A model generated the notes under the pieces. It ran no database searches and was not told the origin of the DNA. It saw only the letters and a program-made list of their open reading frames with translations. From the NCBI GenBank assembly GCA_042862465.1, contig JASTVH010000001.1, positions 310,001 through 374,000 of the forward strand: a stretch of DNA of 64,000 nt. Reading direction: 5' to 3'. Of this stretch, positions 1 to 8,676 are shown piece after piece. The translations under genes and the position numbers were made by a program. Positions within the stretch are counted from its first letter, which is position 1. Every line of letters starts with the position of its first letter. The DNA is from JASTVH01 sp042862465. Lineage in GTDB: Bacteria; Pseudomonadota; Gammaproteobacteria; Pseudomonadales; Oleiphilaceae.

Positions 1-1
1 G

Positions 2-682
2 GAAAAGCGAGGCTACCGCGATCTCGATGATTCCATCACCCTGGGGATCCGGAATATCAAGGTGGCGCTGAGGCGCCTGCGTAAATTTGCTCGACAGGGG
101 GCGGCCGATCAGCTGGATCTGGACGACACCATCCGCTCCACTGCGCGCAACGCTGGCTATCTTGACCTGAAAATGGTTCCGGAGCGCCACAACGCCCTGA
201 AGGTGCTGCTGTTCTTCGACGTGGGCGGATCCATGGATCCGCACGTGCGGGTGTGTGAGGAGTTGTTCTCAGCCTGTCGGGTTGAGTTCAAGCACATGGA
301 ATACTTCTACTTCCACAACTTCATCTATGAAAGTGTCTGGAAGAACAACATTCGCCGCATGAACGAAACCACGTCCACCTACGATATCCTGCACAAATAC
401 GGTCCGGACTATAAGGTGATCTTTGTCGGCGATGCCACCATGGCCCCCTACGAGGTCACCCATCCCGGCGGCTCCATCGAGCATTGGAACGAGGAGGCGG
501 GTGCCACCTGGTTTCAGCGGATCGAGGAGCACTTCGACAAGGTGGTCTGGCTGAATCCGTTGCCCAGGGAGTACTGGGGGCAGGGCGGCTCACTGGGGAT
601 CATTCGCCAGTTGGCGGGAGATCAGATGTATCCGCTGTCGATTGAAGGACTGGAGTCGGCGATGCGATACTTGAGCCGATAG
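2..682 (+). CDS. VWA-domain (CoxE-like) protein, 5' end outside window
   Basis: The reading frame is open to the left edge, so this is the C-terminal part of a longer protein; the internal GTG at 62 is not a convincing start, because the residues before it (a stretch ending in GIRNIK) read on smoothly. The visible part holds a von Willebrand A-type fold: a hydrophobic strand followed by FFDVGGSMD, a degenerate MIDAS (DxGxS is kept as DVGGS), and later VIFVGDATMAP. Such proteins are usually partners of a MoxR AAA+ ATPase in metal-dependent assembly or chaperone roles; the partner gene would lie upstream, outside the window. The family call is secure, the specific role is unknown. Confidence 0.8.
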   Translation, partial: EKRGYRDLDDSITLGIRNIKVALRRLRKFARQGAADQLDLDDTIRSTARNAGYLDLKMVPERHNALKVLLFFDVGGSMDPHVRVCEELFSACRVEFKHMEYFYFHNFIYESVWKNNIRRMNETTSTYDILHKYGPDYKVIFVGDATMAPYEVTHPGGSIEHWNEEAGATWFQRIEEHFDKVVWLNPLPREYWGQGGSLGIIRQLAGDQMYPLSIEGLESAMRYLSR

Positions 683-1197
683 GGCTTGCATCATTCGACG
701 TGCCTGATGGCTTGTCAGCAAGGCGGTGCCAAAAAAAGGGCCGATGCGGTTGAGCGACATCGGCCAGGCTCGGCATATGGAAACGGCGTCGGACTGCGGC
801 GGCCCATAGAGCTGCCGCTTTCCTTCGCACATCCGGGGTGCAGCAAGCACTGTGACAGGAAATGTAAAACAGATTAAAATCAGGTCATTAACGATCCCGT
901 CCGGCTTCCCCTTTTTCCGCCTGGGTTTCAAAAACGCGAACGTCGTCAAATTTTTCGACGGTCACAGATCTCCATTTGGTGACATAGATACCACTCTGAT
1001 TTCCCGCCAGTTGTTACCATTTGCTTCACTTTGTAACACCTTATGACGAGTGCCAAGGGATTCTGGAACCGTCTCAAATCCGTATCGCTTCGCAAGGTCC
1101 CGCCCTGTTTCGGCGGTAGACACCGATAGCTATCGGGTAAGAGGTGGTTCCTCAGGCGCCGACGTCGTCACAGGACAAGTATTGGGGGTTGAGTACC
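683..1197. other. intergenic region, about 515 bp, no gene seen
   Basis: No convincing reading frame: the short frames here lack ribosome-binding sites and family features. It holds a terminator-like hairpin oriented to the minus strand (731-765), a moderately AT-rich stretch around 860-1040, and a 14-bp palindrome (CCGATAGCTATCGG, 1123-1136) about 60 bp before the first gene of the following operon. The promoter of that operon must lie here, but I could not pick clear -35 and -10 boxes. Confidence 0.6.
731..765 (-). terminator. terminator-like hairpin on the minus strand
   Basis: GGCCGATG (739-746) and CATCGGCC (758-765) form a perfect 8-bp stem with an 11-nt loop, next to a run of seven A (731-737). 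Read on the minus strand this is a stem followed by seven T, the form of an intrinsic terminator. No minus-strand gene lies to its right within several kb. It may also slow transcription from the VWA gene on the plus strand. Confidence 0.5.
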
Positions 1198-1707
1198 ATG
1201 TTGAATCGGGCGTGGATATGTATAGGGCTTTTGGCCCTCTTGCCGACAATGGCCTGGGCTGAAGGATCGCTTGAGAAGGACGTGGCAAAACTCAAGGAGG
1301 ATGTGGCAGCTCTCAACCAGGAGTTGTTCTCCCTCGAAGAAGACATCCTCTATCCGGCCAATACCCAGATCGCTGTTTTCCTGTCGGTCGAGACCGGGGG
1401 CTATTTTGCGCTGGATTCCGTCGAACTGCGGGTGGACGGCCGAATGGCAAGCTCTCACCTCTATTCGGAGCAGGAACGCAAAGCCCTTGAGAAGGGCGGC
1501 ATCCAGCGTCTCTACCTGGGTAACCTCTCCAGCGGTGATCATTCCCTGACAGCCGTGTTGAATGGCCAGGGGGTGAACGACCACTACTTTCGTAAGGAAC
1601 GCAGTTTCACCGTCCGCAAGTCCAATGGTGCTGAAAAGGTTGAGTTGGTGATTGAAGCCAAGGAGCCAACTTTCGAACCTTCCTTCGAACTCAACCGCTG
1701 GAACTGA
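1198..1707 (+). CDS. secreted protein with short coiled coil, first gene of the motor operon
   Basis: 169 aa. An upstream GTG at 1144 is open in the same frame, but ATG 1198 gives a clean Sec signal peptide (MLNRAWICIGLLALLPTMAWA, cleaved before EGS), so I chose it. The mature protein starts with a heptad-like stretch (LEKDVAKLKEDVAALNQELF), then a beta-rich part with charged residues and no recognised catalytic motif. It is followed after 11 bp by a TPR gene and begins a nine-gene run ending in a TonB-like protein, so a periplasmic part of the same envelope complex is likely. I do not recognise a named family. Position and export are clear; function is inference from context. Confidence 0.7.
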   Translation: MLNRAWICIGLLALLPTMAWAEGSLEKDVAKLKEDVAALNQELFSLEEDILYPANTQIAVFLSVETGGYFALDSVELRVDGRMASSHLYSEQERKALEKGGIQRLYLGNLSSGDHSLTAVLNGQGVNDHYFRKERSFTVRKSNGAEKVELVIEAKEPTFEPSFELNRWN

Positions 1708-1718
1708 AAGAGCCTCGC

Positions 1719-3572
1719 ATGCACCTCATCAGGCGCCTCCCAATTGCTGCGATTCTAGTCAGCTGCGGCCTGCTCGCCACGGGCGCGGTTGTAGCGGACG
1801 ATATACCTGCCGATTTGCGAGCCGGACTGGTCGGCTATGCGCTCGACACCGGAGACCCTTATCAGGCTCTCAATTACGCCCAGGGTGCGAAGGGCGAAAA
1901 ACTGGACCTTCTGCGGGCCCGCGCCTTTGCTGATCTGGGGCTGAATACAAAAGCGATTGCGAGTTTCCACAGCGTGGTGGAAGCCAACGGCCGTCTCGGG
2001 CCCGAGGCCCGGCTTGAGCTGGCACATCTGGCGCTCAAGCAAGGGGATGCGGACGAGGCCCGACAGCAGCTCGCTGCTGCATTGCCCCGGCTGTCCGGAG
2101 ACAAGCTGGCCGAGGCCCTGTTCTACCGTGCCGAGATCGCACGGCAAGGGGGAAATCTGCAGCAGGCGGCGCAGGCACTTTCGAAAATGCCCAAGAGTCC
2201 CTGGGCCGCTATGGGCTATTTCAACCTGGCCACCGCTTACGCCAACCGCGAGAGCTCGCCGGCCAGGCCGGTCGTTGCCCTGCGTATAGCGGCCTCCATG
2301 GTGTCCGGTGAAGACACCGGTCTCAACAACGACCTCGCTGATCGTAGCCGCATTGCTGCGGGGCTCCTGTCCTTGCAGGCGGATGAACCGGAAAAAGCGC
2401 TCAACTTTCTGAAAAAGGTGCATCTGGACAGCTATAACGCCTCAGAGGGGTTTTATCTGCATGGCTTGGCTCTGGCCCGGCTGGACCGCTACCGGCCGGC
2501 CCTGCAGTCCTGGCACCGGGCGGTGAAATTTCCGCTGGCCTATGCCGGCGTACCGGAAGCCCATATTGCCATGGGCAGGGCTTACGACGAGGAAGGCTTT
2601 GTCGGTCAGGCCGCAGAAGCCTATCTCTCCGCCAATGCTGCGTTCGAAAAGGAAATCGTCAATATCCGCAAGTTGATTGAGGACGTGGAGAAAAAAGGGG
2701 GCTATGAAGCCATGATCGAGGCCAGTCGTCATTCCGATGTGGAATGGTTCCTGGCAGAGAGCCGTTCTGTCACCGCGCCCCGCCTGGCCTGGCTAATGCG
2801 TTATATGGAATCCTCCGAAGCGCAGGGCGCTGTGCGTCTGGTGGCGGAAATTGATGAATTGATCAGCCGGCTGGGGGAGAGCCAGCACGACCTGGACGTA
2901 TTCCAGCGTATGCTGCAGGAGCGGATTTCCAAAGTGACTGGGGATCGGGGACGGCGTACGCGAGAGCGGCTTCAGGAGAAACGCCACAATCTCGAAACTC
3001 GGGCAAAGCAGCTGCAGCAGCGCTACAAGACCGCGATTGAGGAAGGCAACGTGACAGCCTTGGCCTCCGGCGAACTGGCGGACCGTCTGGAAACCCTGAA
3101 ACGCCTTGAGGCCAAGGCAGAGGACCAGCGGACGGCGCAGGAAAAAGAGCAGTTGCGCCGCCTCAAGGGACTGATGACCTGGGAAGCCCAGCAGCAGTTC
3201 GAGCGCAATCAGGCGGGGCTTGACCGTCAACTGGCCCGGATGGAAAAGCAGATCGACGAAATGGAAACGAACCTGGGTAGCTTTGACCGCAAGGCCGACA
3301 AAGCCCCGGAGAGGTTTCAGGCGCTGCTGAAACGGGTGAAAGCAGGGCGCGGGGGGATCGATCAGCTCCTGGCCCGAGCCAGGGATTACCGGGAAAAAGC
3401 GGCCAGTCGCATGACGGATAACGTCCTGGCTTACCTGCGTGAGCAGGAGCAGAACATGAACGATCACCTCGACAGGAGCAAGCAGGAAATTGCTCACCTC
3501 TATGAATACATGGCCGTGAGCCGGCTGCAGAAAGAGAAGCAGCAGGAAAAAGCGTCGGAGGGCAGGAAATGA
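1719..3572 (+). CDS. secreted TPR and coiled-coil protein
   Basis: 617 aa. The N-terminus is a signal peptide (to about residue 27, ...GAVVADD). Residues about 35-300 are alpha-helical repeats of TPR type (for example YALDTGDPYQALNYAQGAKG and ALARLDRYRPALQSWHRAVKF). Residues about 350-610 are rich in E, K, R and Q with long heptad-like runs (RLQEKRHNLETRAKQLQQRYK), so a long coiled coil. The gene overlaps the next by 4 bp (ATGA), showing translational coupling. A periplasmic scaffold that could span the periplasm fits the neighbouring ExbB/ExbD/TonB-like genes. In the Myxococcus Glt machinery comparable TPR proteins exist (GltD and GltE), but one-to-one orthology cannot be claimed from reading alone. 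Confidence 0.78.
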   Translation: MHLIRRLPIAAILVSCGLLATGAVVADDIPADLRAGLVGYALDTGDPYQALNYAQGAKGEKLDLLRARAFADLGLNTKAIASFHSVVEANGRLGPEARLELAHLALKQGDADEARQQLAAALPRLSGDKLAEALFYRAEIARQGGNLQQAAQALSKMPKSPWAAMGYFNLATAYANRESSPARPVVALRIAASMVSGEDTGLNNDLADRSRIAAGLLSLQADEPEKALNFLKKVHLDSYNASEGFYLHGLALARLDRYRPALQSWHRAVKFPLAYAGVPEAHIAMGRAYDEEGFVGQAAEAYLSANAAFEKEIVNIRKLIEDVEKKGGYEAMIEASRHSDVEWFLAESRSVTAPRLAWLMRYMESSEAQGAVRLVAEIDELISRLGESQHDLDVFQRMLQERISKVTGDRGRRTRERLQEKRHNLETRAKQLQQRYKTAIEEGNVTALASGELADRLETLKRLEAKAEDQRTAQEKEQLRRLKGLMTWEAQQQFERNQAGLDRQLARMEKQIDEMETNLGSFDRKADKAPERFQALLKRVKAGRGGIDQLLARARDYREKAASRMTDNVLAYLREQEQNMNDHLDRSKQEIAHLYEYMAVSRLQKEKQQEKASEGRK

Positions 3573-6373
3573 ATCGCGTGTCTGCCCATCACAGTCGCTG
3601 CCTGGTTGCCACGCTGTGTTTCGCGCTTCTGACGCCGTCAGCGTTGGCCAAGGCTCCCAGCTTCCAGGTGCAACTGGGAGAGGACGGGGAAACCATTGGT
3701 GAGATCCGGCCCGTTTTCATGGAGCTCGAAAAGCGCCCGTTGCCAGCCATTTCCGTGAAAGAGGTGGCGCGCCGATACAAGCAACTCTTCGAAGAGGCCG
3801 AGGAGCCGGAAGTCCGCGTCGATGCCTTGCACCGCCTTAACAACCTGCAGGCCATTGCCGGGGATGTCCTTGACTTTACCCCCGAGCAGGAACGCGAACT
3901 CTATCAGCGTGCACTGGACAGCTACGAGATGATCGTAAGCTCCGGTGTCTACTACGGGCGGCTGGATGAACTGCTCTATCAGACCGCCAAGGCCTACGCC
4001 TTCATTGGTGAAGACAAGAACACGGTCAAACGTCTCGAGCAGCTGGTCGGCCTGTATCCCAACTCTGAGTATGCCACGGAGGCCCGTTTCCGGATCGCCG
4101 AATACAAATTCAGCAGCGGTGACTATGACGAGGCTGCAAGGGCCTACCGCGACATCCTGCAATCCGATCCGGACAGCACGTTCGCCGACAAGTCCCTCTA
4201 CATGCTTGGCTGGAGCCAGTTCAAGAAGGGGGCTCGGGATACCGCGAGCCGCACCTTCATCAAGGTGCTCGACAACTATTATGCCGGCGAAGCAGGGTTT
4301 GAGGATCTGAGCAAGATCGAGCGTAATACCGTAGGCGACACGTTCCGGATCCTCTCCATCATCGCGGCCTACGAAGGGGGCGCGGACCGTCTGAACAGCC
4401 TGCTGTCCGAGATTGGACCCCGGGAATACGACTACCTGCTTTATGATCGCCTGGCGGATTACTATCTGGCCAATGAGCGTTACATGGATAGTGTTGAGGC
4501 CAGCCGGGCGTTTGTCGAGCGCAACCCGTCGCACCCCCAGGCCCCGGCCATGGCGATCCAGGCGGTCCAGGCGCTGGATCAGGGCCGCTTCCATGACGAG
4601 GCGCGCCAAGCCCGGCGCGATTTTGTGCAGCGTTATGGAGGGCCGGCTGAAGTCGCACGACTGACGCCGGAAAACCGCGACAAATTACTGGATTATCTTG
4701 AGACCCTGGGCCAATGGCACTATCGTACGGCGCAAGTTGCCAAGGGTGATGAGCGGCAGAGCAATTTCAGGCAGGCAGCGGAATATCTTGAGCGCTTTAC
4801 CGAGGTTTCTCCGAAACTTGAGCCCAAGGGTGAAAACCTCGTGCTGGCTGCGGATGCCTGGGTTGAGGCGGGTAATGTAGAACGAGCATTACCGCTCTAT
4901 GTGCAGGCCGCCTACGACCAGAAGGAGTTCGAGGGTGCCAGCGATGCCGGCTACGCAGCGGTCAGCCTATTGCGGGAACGCTGGAAGCAGGATCCCGGCA
5001 AGGACAATCTCGAGGCGCTTGCAGAGGCCGGCCTGCGCTACAGCAGCCGTTTTTCGGATGACCCCAGAGCTTCGGACGTTCGGGCTTATGTGGCCAATCG
5101 CATCTATGAAGACGGTCAGTATGCCCGTGCGGTGCGGGTGGCAAGGCCCCTGGCCACGCTCGAGACAGCTACGGCCCAACAGCAGCGGGCTGCCTGGCTG
5201 ATTCTGGCAGATGTGGCCTATCGCAAGACGCTCTACAGCGAGGCGGAGCGGGACTACCGGCAGGCCCTCAAGCTTGCCGGGGACGACAAGGCCAAGGCCG
5301 CTGAAATACGAAAACAGTTGGCAGCCAGCGTGTACCAACAGGGGCAGCAGGCTGACGAAGCCGGTCGTACGGATGAAGCTGTGGCCCATTATCTGCGTCT
5401 CGAGCAACTGGCCGCAGGGTCGGAACTTGCCATTCAGGCCAAATTCGATGCGGCCAATGCGTTGCTGAAAGCAGAGCGCTGGAACGCAGCCATCAATGCA
5501 TTGCAGTCCTTCAGGAGCAACCATCCTGAGAGTGAATTTGCCGAACGGATTCCGGAAAAGCTGATCTACGCCTATCGTCAGTCCCATGAGCCGGCGCGGG
5601 CGGCTGAGGAAATCCTGGCCTCCATCGATGAGGGGCTGCCGGCATCGAAACAGTGGGAAAAACGCCTGGAGGCGGCTGAATTGATGGAGCAGGGCGACAA
5701 GGAAGCCGAGGCGGTCACCCTTTATACCCGGTTCCTGGAACAGGCGCCGGCATCAGTACTGGATCACGGCTATCGCCAGGAAGTGCGCCACAAGCTGCTG
5801 GTCTACTACCAGGGGCGTGATGAGGCCAAGGCCCAGCAGTGGCGCGAGCGTTTGGTCGCCAGTGAGACGCAGGCCAGGGGCGAGCGGACACAACGCACGC
5901 GACTGCTTGCCAGTAAGAGCGCGCTTGTCCTGGCGCAGGGCGAAGCAGACCGTGTCAGGGCGATTCCTTTGAGCCGGCCGCTGAAGAAGTCGATCGCCCG
6001 CAAGAAGGAAGCGCTCAAGCGAGCTGTGGAGCGTTACCAGCAGGCGCAGTCCTTCGGGCTGGCGCCGGCGGTCACCGAAAGTACCTACGAACTGGCGGAG
6101 TTGTATCGGCAACTGGCCAGGGACCTGATGGATTCGGAACGGCCGGAAGGATTAAGCGACATGCAGCGACAGCAGTATGACCTGTTGCTTGAGGAGCAGG
6201 CCTATCCCTTTGAAGAAAAAGCCATTGCGCTCCACGAGAAAAACCAGTCCCGGATTCGGGACGGTCTCTGGAATGAGTGGATTGATCAGAGTCTGGACGC
6301 CTTGGCCTCGCTGTTCCCGGCACGCTATGCCCGAGAAACCCGCTGGATGGAGTGGAGTGATCGTGCCTTATAG
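3569..6373 (+). CDS. large secreted TPR protein (934 aa)
   Basis: Starts with ATG overlapping the stop of the previous gene. A signal peptide is visible (to about residue 28, ...TPSALAKAPSF). Almost the whole mature protein is TPR-like repeats; clear units are AEYKFSSGDYDEAARAYRDI, SLYMLGWSQFKKGARDTASR, LADYYLANERYMDSVEASRAF and ADVAYRKTLYSEAERDYRQAL. No catalytic domain or C-terminal membrane anchor is seen. Length and repeat type recall the large TPR proteins of Glt-type gliding machines and of outer-membrane assembly scaffolds. Probably a periplasmic protein-interaction hub of the complex encoded by this operon. The TPR assignment is firm; the role is inferred. Confidence 0.78.
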   Translation: MNRVSAHHSRCLVATLCFALLTPSALAKAPSFQVQLGEDGETIGEIRPVFMELEKRPLPAISVKEVARRYKQLFEEAEEPEVRVDALHRLNNLQAIAGDVLDFTPEQERELYQRALDSYEMIVSSGVYYGRLDELLYQTAKAYAFIGEDKNTVKRLEQLVGLYPNSEYATEARFRIAEYKFSSGDYDEAARAYRDILQSDPDSTFADKSLYMLGWSQFKKGARDTASRTFIKVLDNYYAGEAGFEDLSKIERNTVGDTFRILSIIAAYEGGADRLNSLLSEIGPREYDYLLYDRLADYYLANERYMDSVEASRAFVERNPSHPQAPAMAIQAVQALDQGRFHDEARQARRDFVQRYGGPAEVARLTPENRDKLLDYLETLGQWHYRTAQVAKGDERQSNFRQAAEYLERFTEVSPKLEPKGENLVLAADAWVEAGNVERALPLYVQAAYDQKEFEGASDAGYAAVSLLRERWKQDPGKDNLEALAEAGLRYSSRFSDDPRASDVRAYVANRIYEDGQYARAVRVARPLATLETATAQQQRAAWLILADVAYRKTLYSEAERDYRQALKLAGDDKAKAAEIRKQLAASVYQQGQQADEAGRTDEAVAHYLRLEQLAAGSELAIQAKFDAANALLKAERWNAAINALQSFRSNHPESEFAERIPEKLIYAYRQSHEPARAAEEILASIDEGLPASKQWEKRLEAAELMEQGDKEAEAVTLYTRFLEQAPASVLDHGYRQEVRHKLLVYYQGRDEAKAQQWRERLVASETQARGERTQRTRLLASKSALVLAQGEADRVRAIPLSRPLKKSIARKKEALKRAVERYQQAQSFGLAPAVTESTYELAELYRQLARDLMDSERPEGLSDMQRQQYDLLLEEQAYPFEEKAIALHEKNQSRIRDGLWNEWIDQSLDALASLFPARYARETRWMEWSDRAL

Positions 6374-6386
6374 AAGTTGGAATCTT

Positions 6387-7022
6387 ATGGCGGGGCAAGG
6401 ATCGAAGGGACGGATTCGGGCGAGCAGCACTGTGGTGCTGTTGGGGCTTTTGCTCCTGTTGGCTGCGTGTTCCTCGAGCCCGCCTGTGCCTGAAATCGGT
6501 GACACCGGACAGAATCAAGCGGGAACGGAGCAGAAAACAATTGAGCCTTTGCCTCCTGAACAGGCGGCCAAGGTGGAAACCGCGCGTCAGGCGGTGCAGC
6601 AGGGCCGCTATCAGGATGCCCGGGCGATCCTGACGGCACTGCTGCAGACCTATCCCGACCATCCCGATCTGCGGGCCAATCTGGGCATCGTGGAAAAGGC
6701 GCTTAAGCATGAGGATGCAGCACGGGAGCAGTTCGAAAAAGCGCTGGAAAGTTCACCTGGACACGCAGTGGCCGCTAACAACCTGGCTTTGCTGGAGCAG
6801 CACAGTGGAGATTTCAAACAGGCCAGGACACTGTTGGAACGCGCGATCGAAGCAAACCCCGATAACGCCCGGTTGCACTACAACCTGGCCGTACTTTGCG
6901 AGCTCTACCTGATGGACCTGAATGCCGCATTGGCGCACTACCAGCGATATCAGGAATTGCGATCCGAACCTGATCCGGAAGTCGCAAATTGGATCGTGGA
7001 TCTCAAACGGCGCGCCAATTAG
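6387..7022 (+). CDS. TPR lipoprotein
   Basis: 211 aa from ATG 6387. A hydrophobic segment ends in LLAAC, a type II lipobox with Cys28, so an outer- or inner-membrane-anchored lipoprotein. An in-frame GTG at 6363, overlapping the end of the previous gene and preceded by a GGAG, is an alternative start that would lengthen the N-terminal tail by 8 residues. The mature part holds three to four TPRs (AVQQGRYQDARAILTALLQT, NLALLEQHSGDFKQARTLLE, YNLAVLCELYLMDLNAALAHY). The residues after the lipid Cys are SSS rather than an Asp at +2, which favours sorting to the outer membrane. It may tether the periplasmic TPR scaffold to the outer membrane, comparable to PilF-type pilotins or GltE; this is inference. 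Confidence 0.78.
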   Translation: MAGQGSKGRIRASSTVVLLGLLLLLAACSSSPPVPEIGDTGQNQAGTEQKTIEPLPPEQAAKVETARQAVQQGRYQDARAILTALLQTYPDHPDLRANLGIVEKALKHEDAAREQFEKALESSPGHAVAANNLALLEQHSGDFKQARTLLERAIEANPDNARLHYNLAVLCELYLMDLNAALAHYQRYQELRSEPDPEVANWIVDLKRRAN

Positions 7023-7032
7023 AGGGGAAAAC

Positions 7033-7371
7033 ATGGGTATAAAGCCAATCTTTTGCCGCTTACTGCTCCTGGGGCTACTCTCCATTTTCCCGGTCGTTTG
7101 GGCAGCACCAACCGGCACGTCTTCTGTTGAGGAAGACCGGCGCTCGCTGACGGATGTCGAAGGCATCTCCGTCCGCGCCAGTGACGAACAGCCGAAAGTA
7201 CTCAATATCGTGCCCTGGAAGCCGCCCACGATTCAGCGGCGTGCCAAGCCGGAGCTACGTACCGACAGTGTGGAACCGGTGATCAAGCCCATCGATCCGG
7301 AGGCATTCCAGACCCATCGCCGGTTCCGCCAAAGCCTGGATGTTCTCGATAGCCGGGGCACCGGGCGATAA
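7033..7371 (+). CDS. small secreted protein of unknown function
   Basis: 112 aa. ATG 7033 follows a good AGAGGGG ribosome-binding site and starts a signal peptide (MGIKPIFCRLLLLGLLSIFPVVWA, then AP). The mature part is about 88 residues, with a Pro-rich middle (VPWKPPTIQRRAK) and a basic, helical C-terminus (FQTHRRFRQSLDVLDSRG). No known domain was recognised. Its place between the TPR lipoprotein and the ExbB gene, on the same strand with short gaps, makes it a probable accessory part of the same complex. Confidence 0.65.
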   Translation: MGIKPIFCRLLLLGLLSIFPVVWAAPTGTSSVEEDRRSLTDVEGISVRASDEQPKVLNIVPWKPPTIQRRAKPELRTDSVEPVIKPIDPEAFQTHRRFRQSLDVLDSRGTGR

Positions 7372-7442
7372 GACAATACGAAAGGGGCACTCGTCCCTGA
7401 ACCTGAAATCTGACAGCAGCAACGAGCTTGGAGAAACAATCG

Positions 7443-8108
7443 ATGATGGAAACAGCCGTGCGATTCTTTCAACAGGGCGGGCCTTTCATGTACCCGATAG
7501 CGGTCATCCTGCTGCTGGGTCTGGCTATCGCCATCGAACGGTTCATTTACCTGGCAACGGTCAAGCGCCGCAATCGCTCGGCGTTTGACCGCGGTATCCT
7601 GCCCATGTTGCAGAAGCGGGACTACCGCAGTGCGCTCAAGGTGGCCAACCAGTCCTCATCAGCCATCGCAACGATTATGAGTAATGGCCTGGCCAGACTG
7701 CTCAACCGCCACCCTCGCGAAGATATTGAATATGCGATGGAAGAGGGGCTCATGGAAGTGCTGCCCCGGCTTGAAAAAAGAACCCAGTACCTGGCAACGC
7801 TGGCCAACGTGTCCACTCTGCTGGGCCTGCTGGGCACCATCATCGGCCTGATCTCGGCCTTTACCGCCGTCGCCAATGCCGACCCCGCCGAAAAGGCCAC
7901 CTTGCTGTCCCAGAGTATTTCGGTGGCCATGAATACCACTGCATTTGGTCTGATGGCCGCCATCCCGTTGTTGTTGCTCCACGCCTGGTTGCAGACGCGC
8001 ACCAATGAAATTGTGGACAGTTTCGAGATGGCGGGCGTCAAACTGCTGAACATCATTGCCGAGGACTCCGGTGCCAGCAGTGCTGCGAAGCCTGCAGGAC
8101 AGGGCTGA
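7443..8108 (+). CDS. MotA/TolQ/ExbB proton-channel family protein
   Basis: 221 aa from ATG 7443, with GGAG about 10 nt upstream; the longer frame from TTG 7428 is less likely. Three membrane helices are visible: near residues 11-32 (MYPIAVILLLGLAIAIERFIYL), 115-140 (the conserved ANVSTLLGLLGTIIGLISAF segment) and 155-180 (NTTAFGLMAAIPLLLLHAWL). These are hallmarks of the TolQ/ExbB/AglR inner-membrane channel subunits, which with ExbD-type partners turn ion flow into mechanical work. Two ExbD-type genes and a TonB-like gene follow, so the four form one motor module. The N-terminus resembles AglR/TolQ of gliding-type clusters more than the iron-uptake ExbB; this last point is a judgement by eye. 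Confidence 0.9.
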   Translation: MMETAVRFFQQGGPFMYPIAVILLLGLAIAIERFIYLATVKRRNRSAFDRGILPMLQKRDYRSALKVANQSSSAIATIMSNGLARLLNRHPREDIEYAMEEGLMEVLPRLEKRTQYLATLANVSTLLGLLGTIIGLISAFTAVANADPAEKATLLSQSISVAMNTTAFGLMAAIPLLLLHAWLQTRTNEIVDSFEMAGVKLLNIIAEDSGASSAAKPAGQG

Positions 8109-8157
8109 CAGACAGCCCCTTTTGTCATTCAGGTTAACCACTGCATAAAAGGCACCT

Positions 8158-8676
8158 ATGAGACGCAGACACCGCCGTTTGGAAAGCAATCCCGATTTGG
8201 ACATCACGGCGTTCATGAACCTGATGATCGTCCTGGTTCCAGTTTTGCTTCTGAGCATGGTCTTCGCCCAGACCAGCATGATCGACCTCAATTTTCCTGA
8301 GCAGCAGTCCGGGGCCGCCAATCCGGATAGTGAAGAGTTGCAGCTGCGGGTCACGATCGACCGGCCCTATCTGGTTCTGGGGGACAATCGTGCGGGCGTG
8401 ATCGAAAAGATTGCGCCAGAGGCAGGCAAACCGAATTTCGAGCGCCTGCAAACGCTGTTGAAAGAAATCAAACGCCGTTTCCCTGACAAGAAGGACATTG
8501 TTCTGTTGGCACAGCCGGACACGGACTATCAGACGCTGGTCACAGCCATGGATACCATCCGTTCCTACAAGAGCGTGCTGGTGGCGAGCGTCGTGGATGC
8601 CGAACTGTTCCCTGATATTGCGCTGGGGGACGCCCCGGGGGCGATCGAGCAAGCGGCAGGAGGTGAGGCGCCATGA
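8158..8676 (+). CDS. ExbD/TolR family protein with Asn at the usual Asp position
   Basis: 172 aa. A short basic cytoplasmic tail is followed by a single membrane helix (DITAFMNLMIVLVPVLLLSMVF) and a periplasmic domain typical of ExbD/TolR. In ExbD, TolR, AglQ and AglS an essential Asp sits near the start of this helix (E. coli ExbD D25); aligned by eye, this protein has Asn21 (FMNLM). Asp13 and Asp15 lie just before the helix. The next gene, a second ExbD, keeps the Asp. The two genes overlap by 4 bp. So this copy may be structural rather than proton-carrying. Family certain, mechanistic reading inferred. Confidence 0.88.
   Translation: MRRRHRRLESNPDLDITAFMNLMIVLVPVLLLSMVFAQTSMIDLNFPEQQSGAANPDSEELQLRVTIDRPYLVLGDNRAGVIEKIAPEAGKPNFERLQTLLKEIKRRFPDKKDIVLLAQPDTDYQTLVTAMDTIRSYKSVLVASVVDAELFPDIALGDAPGAIEQAAGGEAP

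Noticed and set aside
686..1046. Short frames after the VWA gene
   Set aside because: No ribosome-binding site, no family features, and they cross a hairpin.
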